Below, piece after piece: positions 24,641 through 32,810 of a DNA stretch of 64,000 nucleotides. The DNA lies in assembly GCA_025463515.1 (NCBI GenBank), contig JAODAQ010000035.1, positions 102,722-166,721 of the forward strand. Reading direction: 5' to 3'. The notes beneath the pieces are model-generated. The model was not told the origin of the DNA. It saw only the letters and a list, made by a program, of their open reading frames with translations, and searched no databases. Source of the stretch: Rhodoglobus sp. (GTDB lineage: Bacteria > Actinomycetota > Actinomycetes > Actinomycetales > Microbacteriaceae). The position numbers were made by a program, and so were the translations under genes. The first letter of the stretch is position 1, and each line of letters begins with the position of its first letter.

Positions 24641-25549
24641 ATGGCAATCATCCTGGGCGACAACCAGTACGGCAAGGCGGAGAGCCGGGTGGTGCGCATC
24701 GTGCGCGACACGGCCCGCCACGAGATACACGACCTCAACGTGACCACCGCCCTGCGCGGCCCGTTCGCCCCCGCGTACCTGGTCGGCGACCAGTCGAACG
24801 TGCTGCCGACCGACACCCAGAAGAACACGGCATTCGCGTATGCCAAGAGCGCGGGCATCCGGTCGATCGAGGAGTACGGCCTCGCGCTCGCCCGCCATTT
24901 CGTGAACGACGTCGAGCCGGCCGAAGGTGCACGGATCGAGATCGAGGAGTTCGCCTGGACCCGCGCCGTGATCGACGGCGTCGAGCACGACCACACCTGG
25001 ACGCGCACCGGCGCCGAGACCCGCACGGCGGCGATCACCGTGGATGCCACGGGCGAGTACGTGATCGGCGGGTTCAAGGACCTGGTCATCCTCAAGTCCA
25101 CGGGCTCCGAGTTCGCCGGGTTCCTCAAGGACGAGTACACGACGCTGCCGGAGACCCACGACCGCGTGATGGCGACATCCCTGGTTGCGAAGTGGCGCTT
25201 CGACTCGGCCTCTTTTGACGGCACCGACGTCGACTGGAACGCGGTCTACCCGAAGGTGAAGTCGATCATGGTCCGCGAGTTCGCGACGCTCCAGTCGCTG
25301 GCTCTGCAGCAGACCCTGTGGCAGATGGGCCGCGCGGTGATCGAGGAGATCCCGTCCATCGTCGAGGTGCGGCTCACGGCCCCCAACAAGCACCACTTCG
25401 TCGTCGACCTCTCGCCGTTCGGCCTCGACAACCCCGGCGAGGTGTTCATCGCCGCCGACCGCCCCTACGGCCTGATCGAGGCCCAGGTGCTGCGGGATGA
25501 CGCACCGCCCGCCCACGACGCGTGGCGCTTCTCGGCGGGCCTCGCATGA
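24641..25549 (+). CDS. uaZ: urate oxidase (uricase)
   Basis: A 302-residue cofactor-free uricase that oxidises urate to 5-hydroxyisourate. It shows the tandem T-fold pattern with NQYGKAESRVVRIVRD, LPTDTQKNTAFAYAK, VLKSTGSEFAGFLKDEYTTL and HHFVVDLSPFGLDN. GAGAAT just before the ATG may be a -10 box for a very short leader. The stop overlaps the deaminase start (ATGA). The products of uraH and uraD, encoded convergently downstream, take its product further. Confidence 0.95.
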   Translation: MAIILGDNQYGKAESRVVRIVRDTARHEIHDLNVTTALRGPFAPAYLVGDQSNVLPTDTQKNTAFAYAKSAGIRSIEEYGLALARHFVNDVEPAEGARIEIEEFAWTRAVIDGVEHDHTWTRTGAETRTAAITVDATGEYVIGGFKDLVILKSTGSEFAGFLKDEYTTLPETHDRVMATSLVAKWRFDSASFDGTDVDWNAVYPKVKSIMVREFATLQSLALQQTLWQMGRAVIEEIPSIVEVRLTAPNKHHFVVDLSPFGLDNPGEVFIAADRPYGLIEAQVLRDDAPPAHDAWRFSAGLA

Positions 25550-26028
25550 GCGACGCCTCCGTCATCGACACCCGCTGGATCGAGCGCACCATCCAGCTCG
25601 CCACTGAGAATGTCGCCAACGGCGGCGGGCCGTTCGGCGCGGTCATCGTCCGCAACGGCGAGCTCCTGGCCGAGGGACAGAACCGGGTGACCGCCTCACT
25701 CGACCCCACCGCCCACGCGGAGGTCGTCGCCATCCGGGCCGCCTGCCAGGCTGTCGGCGACTTCTCGCTCGCCGGCGCGACCCTGTACACCTCGTGCGAG
25801 CCCTGCCCGCTATGCCTCTCGGCGGCGCTGTGGGCGCGCGTCGACCGGGTCGTCTTCGCGGGCGACCGGGATGACGCGGCCCGCGGCGGCTTCGACGACC
25901 GCGAGTTCTACGAGCTCTTCAGCCGCGACCGCTCGACCTGGAACGTGTCGATCGACGAGGTCCGTCCCGCCAACGCGACGGCGCCGTTCGACGCATGGCT
26001 CGCGCGCGCGGACCGTACCGAGTACTAG
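25546..26028 (+). CDS. cytidine/guanine deaminase-family protein, probable guanine deaminase
   Basis: A 160-residue zinc deaminase with HAEVVAIRAAC (His and catalytic Glu) and TSCEPCPLC (two Cys ligands). This is the CDA-fold guanine deaminase type that makes xanthine from guanine, as with B. subtilis GuaD. The start overlaps the uricase stop. TadA or nucleoside deaminase is the alternative, but the purine operon favours guanine. Confidence 0.85.
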   Translation: MSDASVIDTRWIERTIQLATENVANGGGPFGAVIVRNGELLAEGQNRVTASLDPTAHAEVVAIRAACQAVGDFSLAGATLYTSCEPCPLCLSAALWARVDRVVFAGDRDDAARGGFDDREFYELFSRDRSTWNVSIDEVRPANATAPFDAWLARADRTEY

Positions 26029-26037
26029 CGGCCGGTG

Positions 26038-26121
26038 GGTTGAGTAGGCGCTCTAGCGCCGTATCGAAACCACGCAGTCGAACAACCGGTTTCGATACGG
26101 CCGCGGGCGGCTTACTCAACC
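26038..26121. repeat. palindromic 3'-end repeat, two inverted arms
   Basis: Arms at 26038-26071 (core CGCTCTAGCG) and 26088-26121 (core GGCCGCGGGCGGC). It lies between the convergent guanine deaminase-like and uraH genes. Neither stop codon is inside, but both are within ten bases of its ends. Confidence 0.9.
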
Positions 26122-26126
26122 CGCGG

Positions 26127-26453
26127 CTAGCTACCGCGGTACGTCGAGTACGCGAACGGGCTGAGCAGGAGCGGCACGTGGTAGTGCTCGTCGACGTCGG
26201 TGACGATGAAATCGATCGTCACGCGCGGGTAAAAGGCTGTGCGGCCCGCCGCAGTGAAGTAGGAGCCGACCTCGAACTCAAGGCGGTAGTCGCCCGCGGG
26301 CAGGACCTCGGGGCCGAGGTCTTTGACGCGGCCGTCGGCATCCGTCACACCGACGGCGATGATCTCGCCGGAGGGCCCGCTCAGGCCGACGTCGATTCCC
26401 GGCGCGGGGCGGCCGAGTGCGGCATCCAGGACGTGCGTGGTCACGTGGCTCAT
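26127..26453 (-). CDS. uraH: hydroxyisourate hydrolase
   Basis: A 108-residue transthyretin-like enzyme that hydrolyses 5-hydroxyisourate to OHCU. The hallmark C-terminal tetrapeptide YRGS is present, as are the N-terminal HVLDAALGRPA segment with the catalytic His, and EHYHVPLLLSPFAYSTY. The start overlaps the uraD stop by four bases. Confidence 0.95.
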   Translation of the reverse strand: MSHVTTHVLDAALGRPAPGIDVGLSGPSGEIIAVGVTDADGRVKDLGPEVLPAGDYRLEFEVGSYFTAAGRTAFYPRVTIDFIVTDVDEHYHVPLLLSPFAYSTYRGS

Positions 26454-26926
26454 GCGTCTCCTCCGAACAGCTTCTCGAGGCGAAGCAGGGCGATGTCGCG
26501 CAGCTGCTCGCCGACGACCTGCAATTCGATCGCGTCATCGAGGGCGAGTCGGCGGGTCAGCTCGTCGAGGATCTCCCGCCGAGAGCGCCCCGCGGCGCGG
26601 ATGATGAACACCCGCCCGAACCGCCTCTCGTACGCGGCGTTACCCGCGGCGATCTCGTCCGCGAACTCCGTGGAGGCGCCCTGCTCCGAGCGGCTCAGCT
26701 CTTGCGAAGCACCCTGTCCAACCGGCTTCTCGCCGATGCGCGGATGGTGCGCGATGGCCTGGTCGATCTCGTCCGGCGAGAGCGGGGATGCCTCCGCGCT
26801 CGCCACCGCGAGCAACTCGTCGAGCGTGGCGAACGGTGCGCGGGACGCGACGTCCTCCACCCAGCGCGGCACGGCAAGGGCGGTGGTGAGGCCCTCCCGC
26901 AGGGCAGCGTCGGTCACGTCGATCAT
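26450..26926 (-). CDS. uraD: OHCU decarboxylase
   Basis: A 158-residue 2-oxo-4-hydroxy-4-carboxy-5-ureidoimidazoline decarboxylase, which yields S-allantoin. It shows the family features PRWVEDVASRAPF, AHHPRIGEK with the catalytic His, SRSEQGAS and the Glu-Tyr-Phe-like YERRFGRVFIIRAAGRSRREIL. Its ATG lies 18 bases from the divergent mocA-like gene. It forms an operon with uraH. Confidence 0.93.
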   Translation of the reverse strand: MIDVTDAALREGLTTALAVPRWVEDVASRAPFATLDELLAVASAEASPLSPDEIDQAIAHHPRIGEKPVGQGASQELSRSEQGASTEFADEIAAGNAAYERRFGRVFIIRAAGRSRREILDELTRRLALDDAIELQVVGEQLRDIALLRLEKLFGGDA

Positions 26927-26928
26927 TT

Positions 26929-26944
26929 GGGTATAACAGTACCC
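26929..26944. promoter_or_regulatory. palindromic promoter/operator between uraD and the mocA-like gene
   Basis: GGGTA-TAACAG-TACCC fills the 18-base gap between the divergent starts. It contains TATAAC, a good -10 box for the plus-strand gene whose ATG at 26945 would then be leaderless. The five-base inverted arms suggest a regulator site covering both promoters. Confidence 0.5.
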
Positions 26945-27490
26945 ATGGCAGACATCACCGGTATCGTGCTCGCGGCCGGCGCGGGCACCCGTGCCGGCGG
27001 ACCAAAGGCCCTGCTCCGGATGCCCGACGGCACCCCGTGGCTCGAACTCGCTGCCACTGCCCTCCTCGACGGAGGGTGCTCGCGCGTCATCGTCGTGCTC
27101 GGTGCGCAGGCGCGGATCGCGCGGCCACTGGTCCCGATCGACGACCGCGTCACGACGGTGGTCGCTATGGAGTGGGAGCAGGGCATGTCCGAGTCGCTGC
27201 GGATCGGGCTTGCGGCAGCCGACGGGGATGCCGCACTCATCACCCTCGTGGACCTTCCGGAGCTGCCCGCGGCCGTGGTGCGGCGGGTGCTCGACGCGCC
27301 GGGAGCGCTGCGGCAGGCGACGTACGGCGGGCGGCCGGGGCATCCGGTGTATATCGCCGCGGAGCACTGGGTGCCGGTCGCGGCGACGCTCACCGGAGAC
27401 CACGGAGCGCGGGCGTACCTCGTGCAGCACGGCGTGGACGAGGTCGACTGCGCCGACCTGTGGGACGGCGCAGACCGCGACGCTGGTTGA
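26945..27490 (+). CDS. MocA-type molybdenum cofactor nucleotidyltransferase
   Basis: A 181-residue MobA-like NTP transferase. The N-terminal LAAGAGTRAGGPKALL signature binds the nucleotide, and a DLPELP segment carries the metal-binding Asp. MocA adds CMP to Moco for the xanthine dehydrogenase family and is commonly encoded next to those genes. No xanthine dehydrogenase is in the window, but the purine context is right. The TGA stop lies in a palindromic repeat, giving a C-terminal Asp-Ala-Gly. Confidence 0.82.
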   Translation: MADITGIVLAAGAGTRAGGPKALLRMPDGTPWLELAATALLDGGCSRVIVVLGAQARIARPLVPIDDRVTTVVAMEWEQGMSESLRIGLAAADGDAALITLVDLPELPAAVVRRVLDAPGALRQATYGGRPGHPVYIAAEHWVPVAATLTGDHGARAYLVQHGVDEVDCADLWDGADRDAG

Positions 27491-27610
27491 GTAGGGCGCT
27501 CTGGCGCCCGTATCGAAACCGGTCGCTGGGCGAGTTGAGTAGGGCGCTCTAGCGCCCGTATCGAAAGTCGCTCAACGGTTTCGATACGGCCGCGGGCGGC
27601 CTACTCAACC
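27485..27610. repeat. palindromic 3'-end repeat, three arms
   Basis: Two direct arms (27485-27520 and about 27533-27566) are followed by one inverted arm (27577-27610). The first arm holds the TGA of the mocA-like gene (27488-27490) and the inverted arm holds the TGA of allC (27607-27605). The second arm is truncated at its GTATCGAAA end. Confidence 0.9.
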
Positions 27611-28822
27611 AGCTAAAGCGAGCACCGCAGCCTCGTACGCGTCGAGGGCGGCCGCGACGTCGTCCTGCCGCACGGACTCGTCGGGGTGGTGGCTCACGCC
27701 GCCCTTGCAGCGCAGGAACAGCATCGCGATCGGCGTGACCGCGACCACGGCCATGCCGTCGTGCCCGGCCCGCGACCAGAACGCCATCGGCAACTCGTCG
27801 CCCGTCGACCGGATGCCCGCCTCGATGCCCGCGCGCAGGTCGAGGTCGCACACCACCGCGTCGGCGCGGTAGATCTCGTGGTCGTGGAACTCGAGCCCCC
27901 GCCGCGCGGCGATGGAGTGCGCGGCCTCGAACATGAGCCGCAGGCACTCGTCGCGGTCGTCGTCGAACTCGGCGCGCAGGTCGAGGCTGAACTCGACGCG
28001 GCCCGGGATGACGTTCACGCCGCCGGGGAACGCCTCGAGCTTGCCGACCGTGCCGATCACGTGCTGCTGCTTCGAGAGGCGCTCGATCTCGACGACCAGC
28101 TCGGAGGCACCGACGAGAGCGTCACGGCGGCGGTCGTAGGGCGTGCCGCCCGCGTGGCCGGCCTTGCCCGTCATGGTGAGGGCGAAGCGGCGGGCGCCGG
28201 CGATGGAGGTGACCACGGCGAGGCGGCGGTCGGCGTCCTCCAGGTAGGGCCCCTGCTCGATGTGCGCCTCGAGGTAGCCGACGAGGTCTTCGGGCCGTCG
28301 GAATGCGCCCGGCAGTCGCGCGGGGTCGAGGCCGAAGTCGACGAAGGCCTCGGCGAGGGTGATCCCGTGGGCGTCGGTGAGGTTCCACCACTCGTCGTCC
28401 CAGGTTCCGGCGAGCGCGCGCGACCCGAGCAGGGCGGTGCCGAAGCGGGTGCCCTCCTCGTCGCTGAACGCCACGACCTCGACGGCGAACGGCAGTTCGT
28501 TCCTCGGCAGCCGGGAGACGACGGCGATCGCAAGCAGCACTCCGAGCATCCCGTCGAAGCGGCCCGCATCGGGGACGGTGTCGATGTGCGAGCCGAGCAG
28601 GAGCGCAGGCAGGCCGGGCTCGCGGCCCTCGATGCGGCCGCACTGGTTGCCCGCCGCGTCCTGCCAGGTGGAGAGGCCCGCCTCCTCCATCCAGGTCGCC
28701 ACGAGGGCGTTGGCCGCCGCGTGCTCGGGCGAGAGGTGCACGCGCACGAGGTGCTCGGGGTCGGCCGAGATCGCCGCGAGCTCGTCGCAGCGGTCGAGGA
28801 TGAGTGCGGCTTCCCTACTCAT
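27605..28822 (-). CDS. allC: allantoate amidohydrolase (M20 family)
   Basis: A 405-residue dizinc hydrolase that converts allantoate to ureidoglycine, ammonia and CO2. Ligands are seen in GSHIDTVPDAGRFDG, SDEEGTRFG (general base Glu), a substrate-binding Arg/His in GHAGGTPYDRRRD, and VSHHPDE near the C terminus. The start at 28822 overlaps the aminotransferase gene by eight bases. The stop lies in a repeat, so the protein ends Leu-Ala-Gly. Confidence 0.9.
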   Translation of the reverse strand: MSREAALILDRCDELAAISADPEHLVRVHLSPEHAAANALVATWMEEAGLSTWQDAAGNQCGRIEGREPGLPALLLGSHIDTVPDAGRFDGMLGVLLAIAVVSRLPRNELPFAVEVVAFSDEEGTRFGTALLGSRALAGTWDDEWWNLTDAHGITLAEAFVDFGLDPARLPGAFRRPEDLVGYLEAHIEQGPYLEDADRRLAVVTSIAGARRFALTMTGKAGHAGGTPYDRRRDALVGASELVVEIERLSKQQHVIGTVGKLEAFPGGVNVIPGRVEFSLDLRAEFDDDRDECLRLMFEAAHSIAARRGLEFHDHEIYRADAVVCDLDLRAGIEAGIRSTGDELPMAFWSRAGHDGMAVVAVTPIAMLFLRCKGGVSHHPDESVRQDDVAAALDAYEAAVLALAG

Positions 28823-30026
28823 AGAAATCCAGCGCGGCGCCGACTCCGCTGCCCGCGGTGACCGCGACTCCCCCGCGGCGGAGGACCTGCTCGAGGGCCG
28901 CGAGCGTCGTGAGCACCGCATCCCGCCGCGCGTTGTAGCCCATGGTGCCGATGCGCCAGACCTTGCCTGCCAGCGGGCCGAAGGAGGTGCCGATCTCGAT
29001 GCCGAAGTCGTTCAGCATGGTGGAGCGGGCGGCGTCGCCGTCGAGCCCGTCCGGGATGTGCACGCCGACGACGTTGTTCATGCGCACTGACTGGTCGCCG
29101 AAGAGCACGAGGCCGAGCGACTTGAGGCCTTCGACCATGGCCGTGCCGTGCATCCGGTGCCGTTCGACCGCGTTCTCCATGCCCTCGTCGACCAGCAGGC
29201 GCGCGCACTCGCGGGCCGCGTAGAGCATGCTCGTCGCCTCGGTGTGGTGGTTGAGGCGCTTGGGCCCCCAGTAGTCGAGGATCTGGCTCAGATCGAAGTA
29301 GTTGCTGCGGATCGGCTGCGCGCTCACAGCGTCACCATCGACCCGGATGCCCGCCTCAATGCTCTTGCGGGAGTTGATGACGTCGACCGCCTTCGCGCTG
29401 AGCGAGATCGGCGAGCTGCCCGACGGCCCCGCGAGGCACTTCTGCAGCCCGCCCGTGACGGCGTCGATGCCCCACGCGTCGGCCTCGAAGGTGTTGCCGG
29501 CGAGGGATGCCGTGACATCCGTGTAGAGCAGGGCGCCGTGCTTCGCCGCAAGCGCTCCGAGCTCCTCGAGCGGCTGGGCGACAGTCGTGGAGGTGTCGCC
29601 GTGCACGATCGCGAGCAGCTTGGGCTTGTGCTCGACCAGGGCCGCCTCGATCTCGGCCGGGGTGAAGACCGTGCCCCACTCGCGCTCGATGACCCGGACG
29701 TCGGCCTGGCAGCGCTCGGCGATCTCGCGCAGGAGATGGCCGAAGCGGCCGAAGACGGGGACGAGGACGACGTCGCCGGGCTCGATCAGGGAGACGAAGG
29801 CCGCCTCGATGCCCGCGCGGCTCGTGCCGTCGATCACGAGGGTGGCATCGTTCTTCGTGCGGAAGACGCCCCGGTAGAGCTCCATCGTCTCGTTCATGTA
29901 GCCGGTCATCGCGGGGTCGTACTGGCCCACGAGCTGCGCCGACATCGCCCGCAGCACGCGTGGGTCGGCGTTGATCGGGCCCGGGCCCATGAGCAGGCGC
30001 GGCGGGGGGTTGATCGGCTCGGTCAT
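28815..30026 (-). CDS. class V aminotransferase, probable (S)-ureidoglycine-glyoxylate aminotransferase
   Basis: A 403-residue PLP enzyme of the alanine-glyoxylate/PucG group. It shows LLMGPGPINADPRVL at the N terminus, DGTSRAGIEAA, a PLP-binding Lys in GGLQKCLAGPSG near residue 190, and a C-terminal RIGTMGYNARRDAVL. Downstream coupling to allC suggests use of ureidoglycine as amino donor, as described for B. subtilis PucG, making oxalurate and glycine. Alanine or serine-glyoxylate activity is the alternative. Confidence 0.85.
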   Translation of the reverse strand: MTEPINPPPRLLMGPGPINADPRVLRAMSAQLVGQYDPAMTGYMNETMELYRGVFRTKNDATLVIDGTSRAGIEAAFVSLIEPGDVVLVPVFGRFGHLLREIAERCQADVRVIEREWGTVFTPAEIEAALVEHKPKLLAIVHGDTSTTVAQPLEELGALAAKHGALLYTDVTASLAGNTFEADAWGIDAVTGGLQKCLAGPSGSSPISLSAKAVDVINSRKSIEAGIRVDGDAVSAQPIRSNYFDLSQILDYWGPKRLNHHTEATSMLYAARECARLLVDEGMENAVERHRMHGTAMVEGLKSLGLVLFGDQSVRMNNVVGVHIPDGLDGDAARSTMLNDFGIEIGTSFGPLAGKVWRIGTMGYNARRDAVLTTLAALEQVLRRGGVAVTAGSGVGAALDFYE

Positions 30027-30042
30027 GGGTCAATCGTATTGA

Positions 30043-30750
30043 GTGCGTGCTACGGCGGTGTTTCGCGCGCACACTGGAAAGGTGTTTATCGACCACAGCG
30101 CACGCCCCGAAGACTTTCCTGAGCCGGCCGCGCCGAATCAGGTGGCCAGAGACTTTCCCGTGCCGCTGCTCACCCTGGCAGCGCACCCGTCGATCGAGGA
30201 GAGCTGGATCGGCCTCATGTCGCAAACCGGGATGCATGCCGCAACGATCTCCTATACCTACTGGCGAAACCGCCTCGATCGCGACGACCCGGCCAACCTC
30301 GCCGACCTCCCCGATGATGTGGCTTCCCAGCTCGACGCTGAGCCGGTCTGGCCACTTCCCGACTGGATGGTGAGAATCCGGGAGCGGATGCGCTACCCGA
30401 TGCTCTGGGAAGCGGTCCGCACGACGCACATCTCGGACAACTCGGCGGTCGTATGGCAGACCCCCGAGTACACGCTCGTCGAGCACGCCAACTACATCCT
30501 GATGAACACTTTCCGCGAAGAGCGGATGCGCGGCGCGTTCCCCGGCAAGCTCGACGGGCGGACCACCGAGGCTGCCATCGAGCGCGACATCCCGGTCTCC
30601 ATCGACGGCGTGGACGTGCCCGGGATGCGCATCGACACCGACCCGCACATTGTCGCTCTGGGCGCGGACCTCGGCGACCGCATCCTGACCGCCGTGCTTC
30701 CGCGGGACTACCTGGAGCTTGTGGACTTCACCTTCCGGACCCGGCCCTGA
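30043..30750 (+). CDS. conserved hypothetical protein
   Basis: A 235-residue soluble protein with no family I recognise. It is rich in charged and aromatic residues, with no signal peptide or membrane segment. Distinct stretches are HISDNSAVVWQTPEYTLVEH and DFPVPLLTLAAHPSIEESW. The start is uncertain: GTG codons at 30043, 30058 and 30082 are all in frame. It overlaps the convergent TetR gene by 23 bases. Codon use is slightly less GC-biased than its neighbours. Confidence 0.6.
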   Translation: MRATAVFRAHTGKVFIDHSARPEDFPEPAAPNQVARDFPVPLLTLAAHPSIEESWIGLMSQTGMHAATISYTYWRNRLDRDDPANLADLPDDVASQLDAEPVWPLPDWMVRIRERMRYPMLWEAVRTTHISDNSAVVWQTPEYTLVEHANYILMNTFREERMRGAFPGKLDGRTTEAAIERDIPVSIDGVDVPGMRIDTDPHIVALGADLGDRILTAVLPRDYLELVDFTFRTRP

Positions 30751-31267
30751 TCGCGGCCACCAGGTGCGTAAGACCGTAGTTCCAGGCCAGCTCAAGGTCT
30801 CCCCCGAGGTTGAAGCCGCCCGCGAGTTCCATGCCGATAAAGCCGTTCGCCCAGGCGGTGAGGGTGCGAGCTGCCTCGAGTGCGTCATCCGGGCCCGCCA
30901 GCTCGGTAGCCACCCGCAGAATCGGGGCGCTCGCCGCGGTGACCAGTTCGAAAGAGAGGCGCGTCTCCGGCGAGAACACCAGGTGGTACCCGGCCGGATG
31001 CTCGTGCGCGAACTTTCTCAGCGCGTCGGCGATCTCGGCAGCCGTGCGGCCCTGCTCGGCCCGGGCGGTCAGCTCGACCATCGTCGCCTCGGCAACGAGC
31101 CGGACCAGCTCGTCGCGCCCGTTAACCCGCTTGTAGAGCGACGGAGCCCGCACGCCGACAGCCTCGGCAACCGACTGCATGGTGAGCCCGGCGAGGCCGT
31201 CGCGCTCGAGGATGTCGCGTGCGGCACCCACGATCTGCTGCAGCGAAGTTCGATCTGGAGTCGGCAT
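30728..31267 (-). CDS. TetR family transcriptional regulator
   Basis: A 179-residue regulator. The N-terminal HTH is IVGAARDILERDGLAGLTMQSVAEAVGVRAPSLYKRV, with the typical LYKR recognition helix, followed by a helical ligand domain with a TetR_C-like end (LTAWANGFIGMELAGGF). The start could also be the ATG at 31297, which lies inside the operator and would be leaderless. It is divergent from an MBL-fold gene and almost certainly controls that gene and itself. Confidence 0.87.
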   Translation of the reverse strand: MPTPDRTSLQQIVGAARDILERDGLAGLTMQSVAEAVGVRAPSLYKRVNGRDELVRLVAEATMVELTARAEQGRTAAEIADALRKFAHEHPAGYHLVFSPETRLSFELVTAASAPILRVATELAGPDDALEAARTLTAWANGFIGMELAGGFNLGGDLELAWNYGLTHLVAAIRAGSGR

Positions 31268-31276
31268 GCCGCCAGT

Positions 31277-31320
31277 ATAGCTATTGACAGTAGCCATGAT
31301 GGCTAATTAACATAGCCATC
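31277..31320. promoter_or_regulatory. TetR operator overlapping the divergent promoter
   Basis: The perfect 15-base palindrome TAGCCATGATGGCTA occupies 31291-31305. A third TAGCCAT half-site (31313-31319) makes a second inverted pair with 31299-31305, and ATAGCTA at 31277-31283 is a degenerate half-site. They overlap a plus-strand promoter with TTGACA at 31284-31289 and TAACAT at 31308-31313 (18-base spacer). Transcription would begin at the ATG of the MBL gene at 31321, a leaderless start. Confidence 0.75.
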
Positions 31321-32025
31321 ATGGAACTCGCCCCTTCACTCCACCGCATCGGCAACGACATCGTCGCCGCCTACCTCATCGACACCGCCGACGGCATCAC
31401 TGTCATCGACGCCGGCCTCGCCGGGCACTGGTCAGACCTCGTGGCCGAACTGCGCTCGATGGGCCGCAGCCTCGACGACATCCGCGGGCTCATCCTCACC
31501 CACGGCGACAGCGACCACATCGGCTTCGCCGAGCGCCTGCGCCGCGACCACGGGGTGCGCGTGTACGTCCACGCGGCCGATGCCCCTCGGGCGCGAGGCG
31601 AGGTCAAGCCGAAGAGCTCGATGGGCAAGATCAAGCTCGGCCCGCTGCTCGGGTTCATGGGGTACGCCCTGCGCAAGGGCGGTCTGCGCACCACCTACCC
31701 GAAGTCGGTGGTCGAGCTGCAGGGCGGCGAGACGCTCGACCTGCCCGGTGCGCCGCAGATCATCGCCCTGCCTGGCCACTCCGCGGGGAGCATCGCGGTC
31801 TACAGCCAGCTCGTCGACGCCGTGTTCGTCGGCGACGCGCTCACCACGCGCCACGTGCTGACCGGCGCGACCGGGCCGCAGCCCGCCCCGTTCACCGACG
31901 AGCCCGAGCTCGCGATCGAGTCACTGCGCGCGCTGCTGCCGACCGGCGCGACGTGGGTGCTGCCGGGGCACGGCGCGCCGTTCAGCGGCGGGGTCGAGGC
32001 GGCCGTTCACGCAATCGCCGGTTGA
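31321..32025 (+). CDS. MBL-fold metallo-hydrolase
   Basis: A 234-residue metallo-beta-lactamase-fold hydrolase. The metal motif is LTHGDSDHIG (HxxxDH, with Gly-Asp instead of the usual second His). Further ligands are in LPGHSAGSIAV, VFVGDAL and VLPGHGAPF. Such proteins hydrolyse diverse lactones, thioesters or phosphodiesters. It is expected to be repressed by the adjacent TetR protein. The TGA is supplied by a repeat (C-terminal Ile-Ala-Gly). Confidence 0.87.
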   Translation: MELAPSLHRIGNDIVAAYLIDTADGITVIDAGLAGHWSDLVAELRSMGRSLDDIRGLILTHGDSDHIGFAERLRRDHGVRVYVHAADAPRARGEVKPKSSMGKIKLGPLLGFMGYALRKGGLRTTYPKSVVELQGGETLDLPGAPQIIALPGHSAGSIAVYSQLVDAVFVGDALTTRHVLTGATGPQPAPFTDEPELAIESLRALLPTGATWVLPGHGAPFSGGVEAAVHAIAG

Positions 32026-32103
32026 GTAGGGCGCGCTAGCGCTCGTATCGAAACCAGTCGTGCGCACCGGGTTTCGATACGGCCGCGGGCGGCCTACTCA
32101 ACC
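32020..32103. repeat. palindromic 3'-end repeat, two inverted arms
   Basis: Arms at 32020-32055 (core GGGCGCGCTAGCGCTC) and 32070-32103 (core GGCCGCGGGCGGCC). The stop codons of both convergent genes lie inside: the MBL gene at 32023-32025 and the SDR gene at 32100-32098. Confidence 0.9.
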
Positions 32104-32796
32104 CACCAGCTGGGGGTACTGCTCCGCGATCGACTTCGCGAGGTTCGCCTTCGTGTACGCGCTGCCCTCGTCCGCGAGCACCTCGTAGTCGCCCGCCTCG
32201 AGCCCGTCGTAGGCGTCGCGCACGACATCGGCCGCGTCGTTCTTCGGCGCCGTGACATCCGTCGTCATCGGAGTGTCCGTGTAGCCGAGGTGCAGCCCGA
32301 TCACGAGCGTGCCCTGCGGCGCGAGTTCGAGGCGCAGTGAGTTGGTAGCCGACCACAGCGCGGCCTTGGTCGCGCTGTACGCGCCGGCGACGCCCAGCCA
32401 GCTGAGCAGCGAGTGCACGTTCATGAGCACTCCCCCGCCGTTCGCCTTGAGCACGGGCGCGAACGCCGCGGCGACGGAGAGAGCGCCGAAGAAGTTGGTC
32501 TCGAAGATGTGGCGGATCGCGGCCTGGTCCCCCGAGATCGGCCCGCCCCCGCCGATTCCGGCGTTGTTGATGAGAACAGTGGTGTCGGATGCCGCGGCCA
32601 CCGCAGCCGCGATCGACTCGTCGCTCGTGACATCCAGCGCGAGGGGAATCACCCTCGGGTCCGACCACTCCTGCGGCGTGCGGGCGGTCGCGTACACCTT
32701 GCTCGCGCCGCGGGCGAGCGCCTGGTCGACGAACTCGCGGCCGAGGCCGCCGTTCGCACCGGTCACGAGAACTACTGATCCTTCGAGCGTTGTCAT
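32098..32796 (-). CDS. SDR family oxidoreductase
   Basis: A 232-residue short-chain dehydrogenase: TGANGGLGREF cofactor motif, LINNAGIGG, and a catalytic site of Ser in NVHSLLSWLG with YSATK. It is divergent from an HxlR regulator, a common pairing in which the SDR responds to reactive carbonyls or quinones. It ends in Leu-Val-Gly at a repeat-encoded TGA. Confidence 0.87.
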   Translation of the reverse strand: MTTLEGSVVLVTGANGGLGREFVDQALARGASKVYATARTPQEWSDPRVIPLALDVTSDESIAAAVAAASDTTVLINNAGIGGGGPISGDQAAIRHIFETNFFGALSVAAAFAPVLKANGGGVLMNVHSLLSWLGVAGAYSATKAALWSATNSLRLELAPQGTLVIGLHLGYTDTPMTTDVTAPKNDAADVVRDAYDGLEAGDYEVLADEGSAYTKANLAKSIAEQYPQLVG

Positions 32797-32810
32797 GCCG
32801 TGACACTACC

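Noticed and set aside
22883..25516. An 877-codon open frame on the minus strand
   Set aside because: Antisense shadow of allB, the MFS permease and uricase; low-complexity Arg/Asp/Gly/His composition.
27485..27610. CRISPR array
   Set aside because: Direct arms are few, spacing is irregular, arms are also inverted, and no cas gene is in the window.
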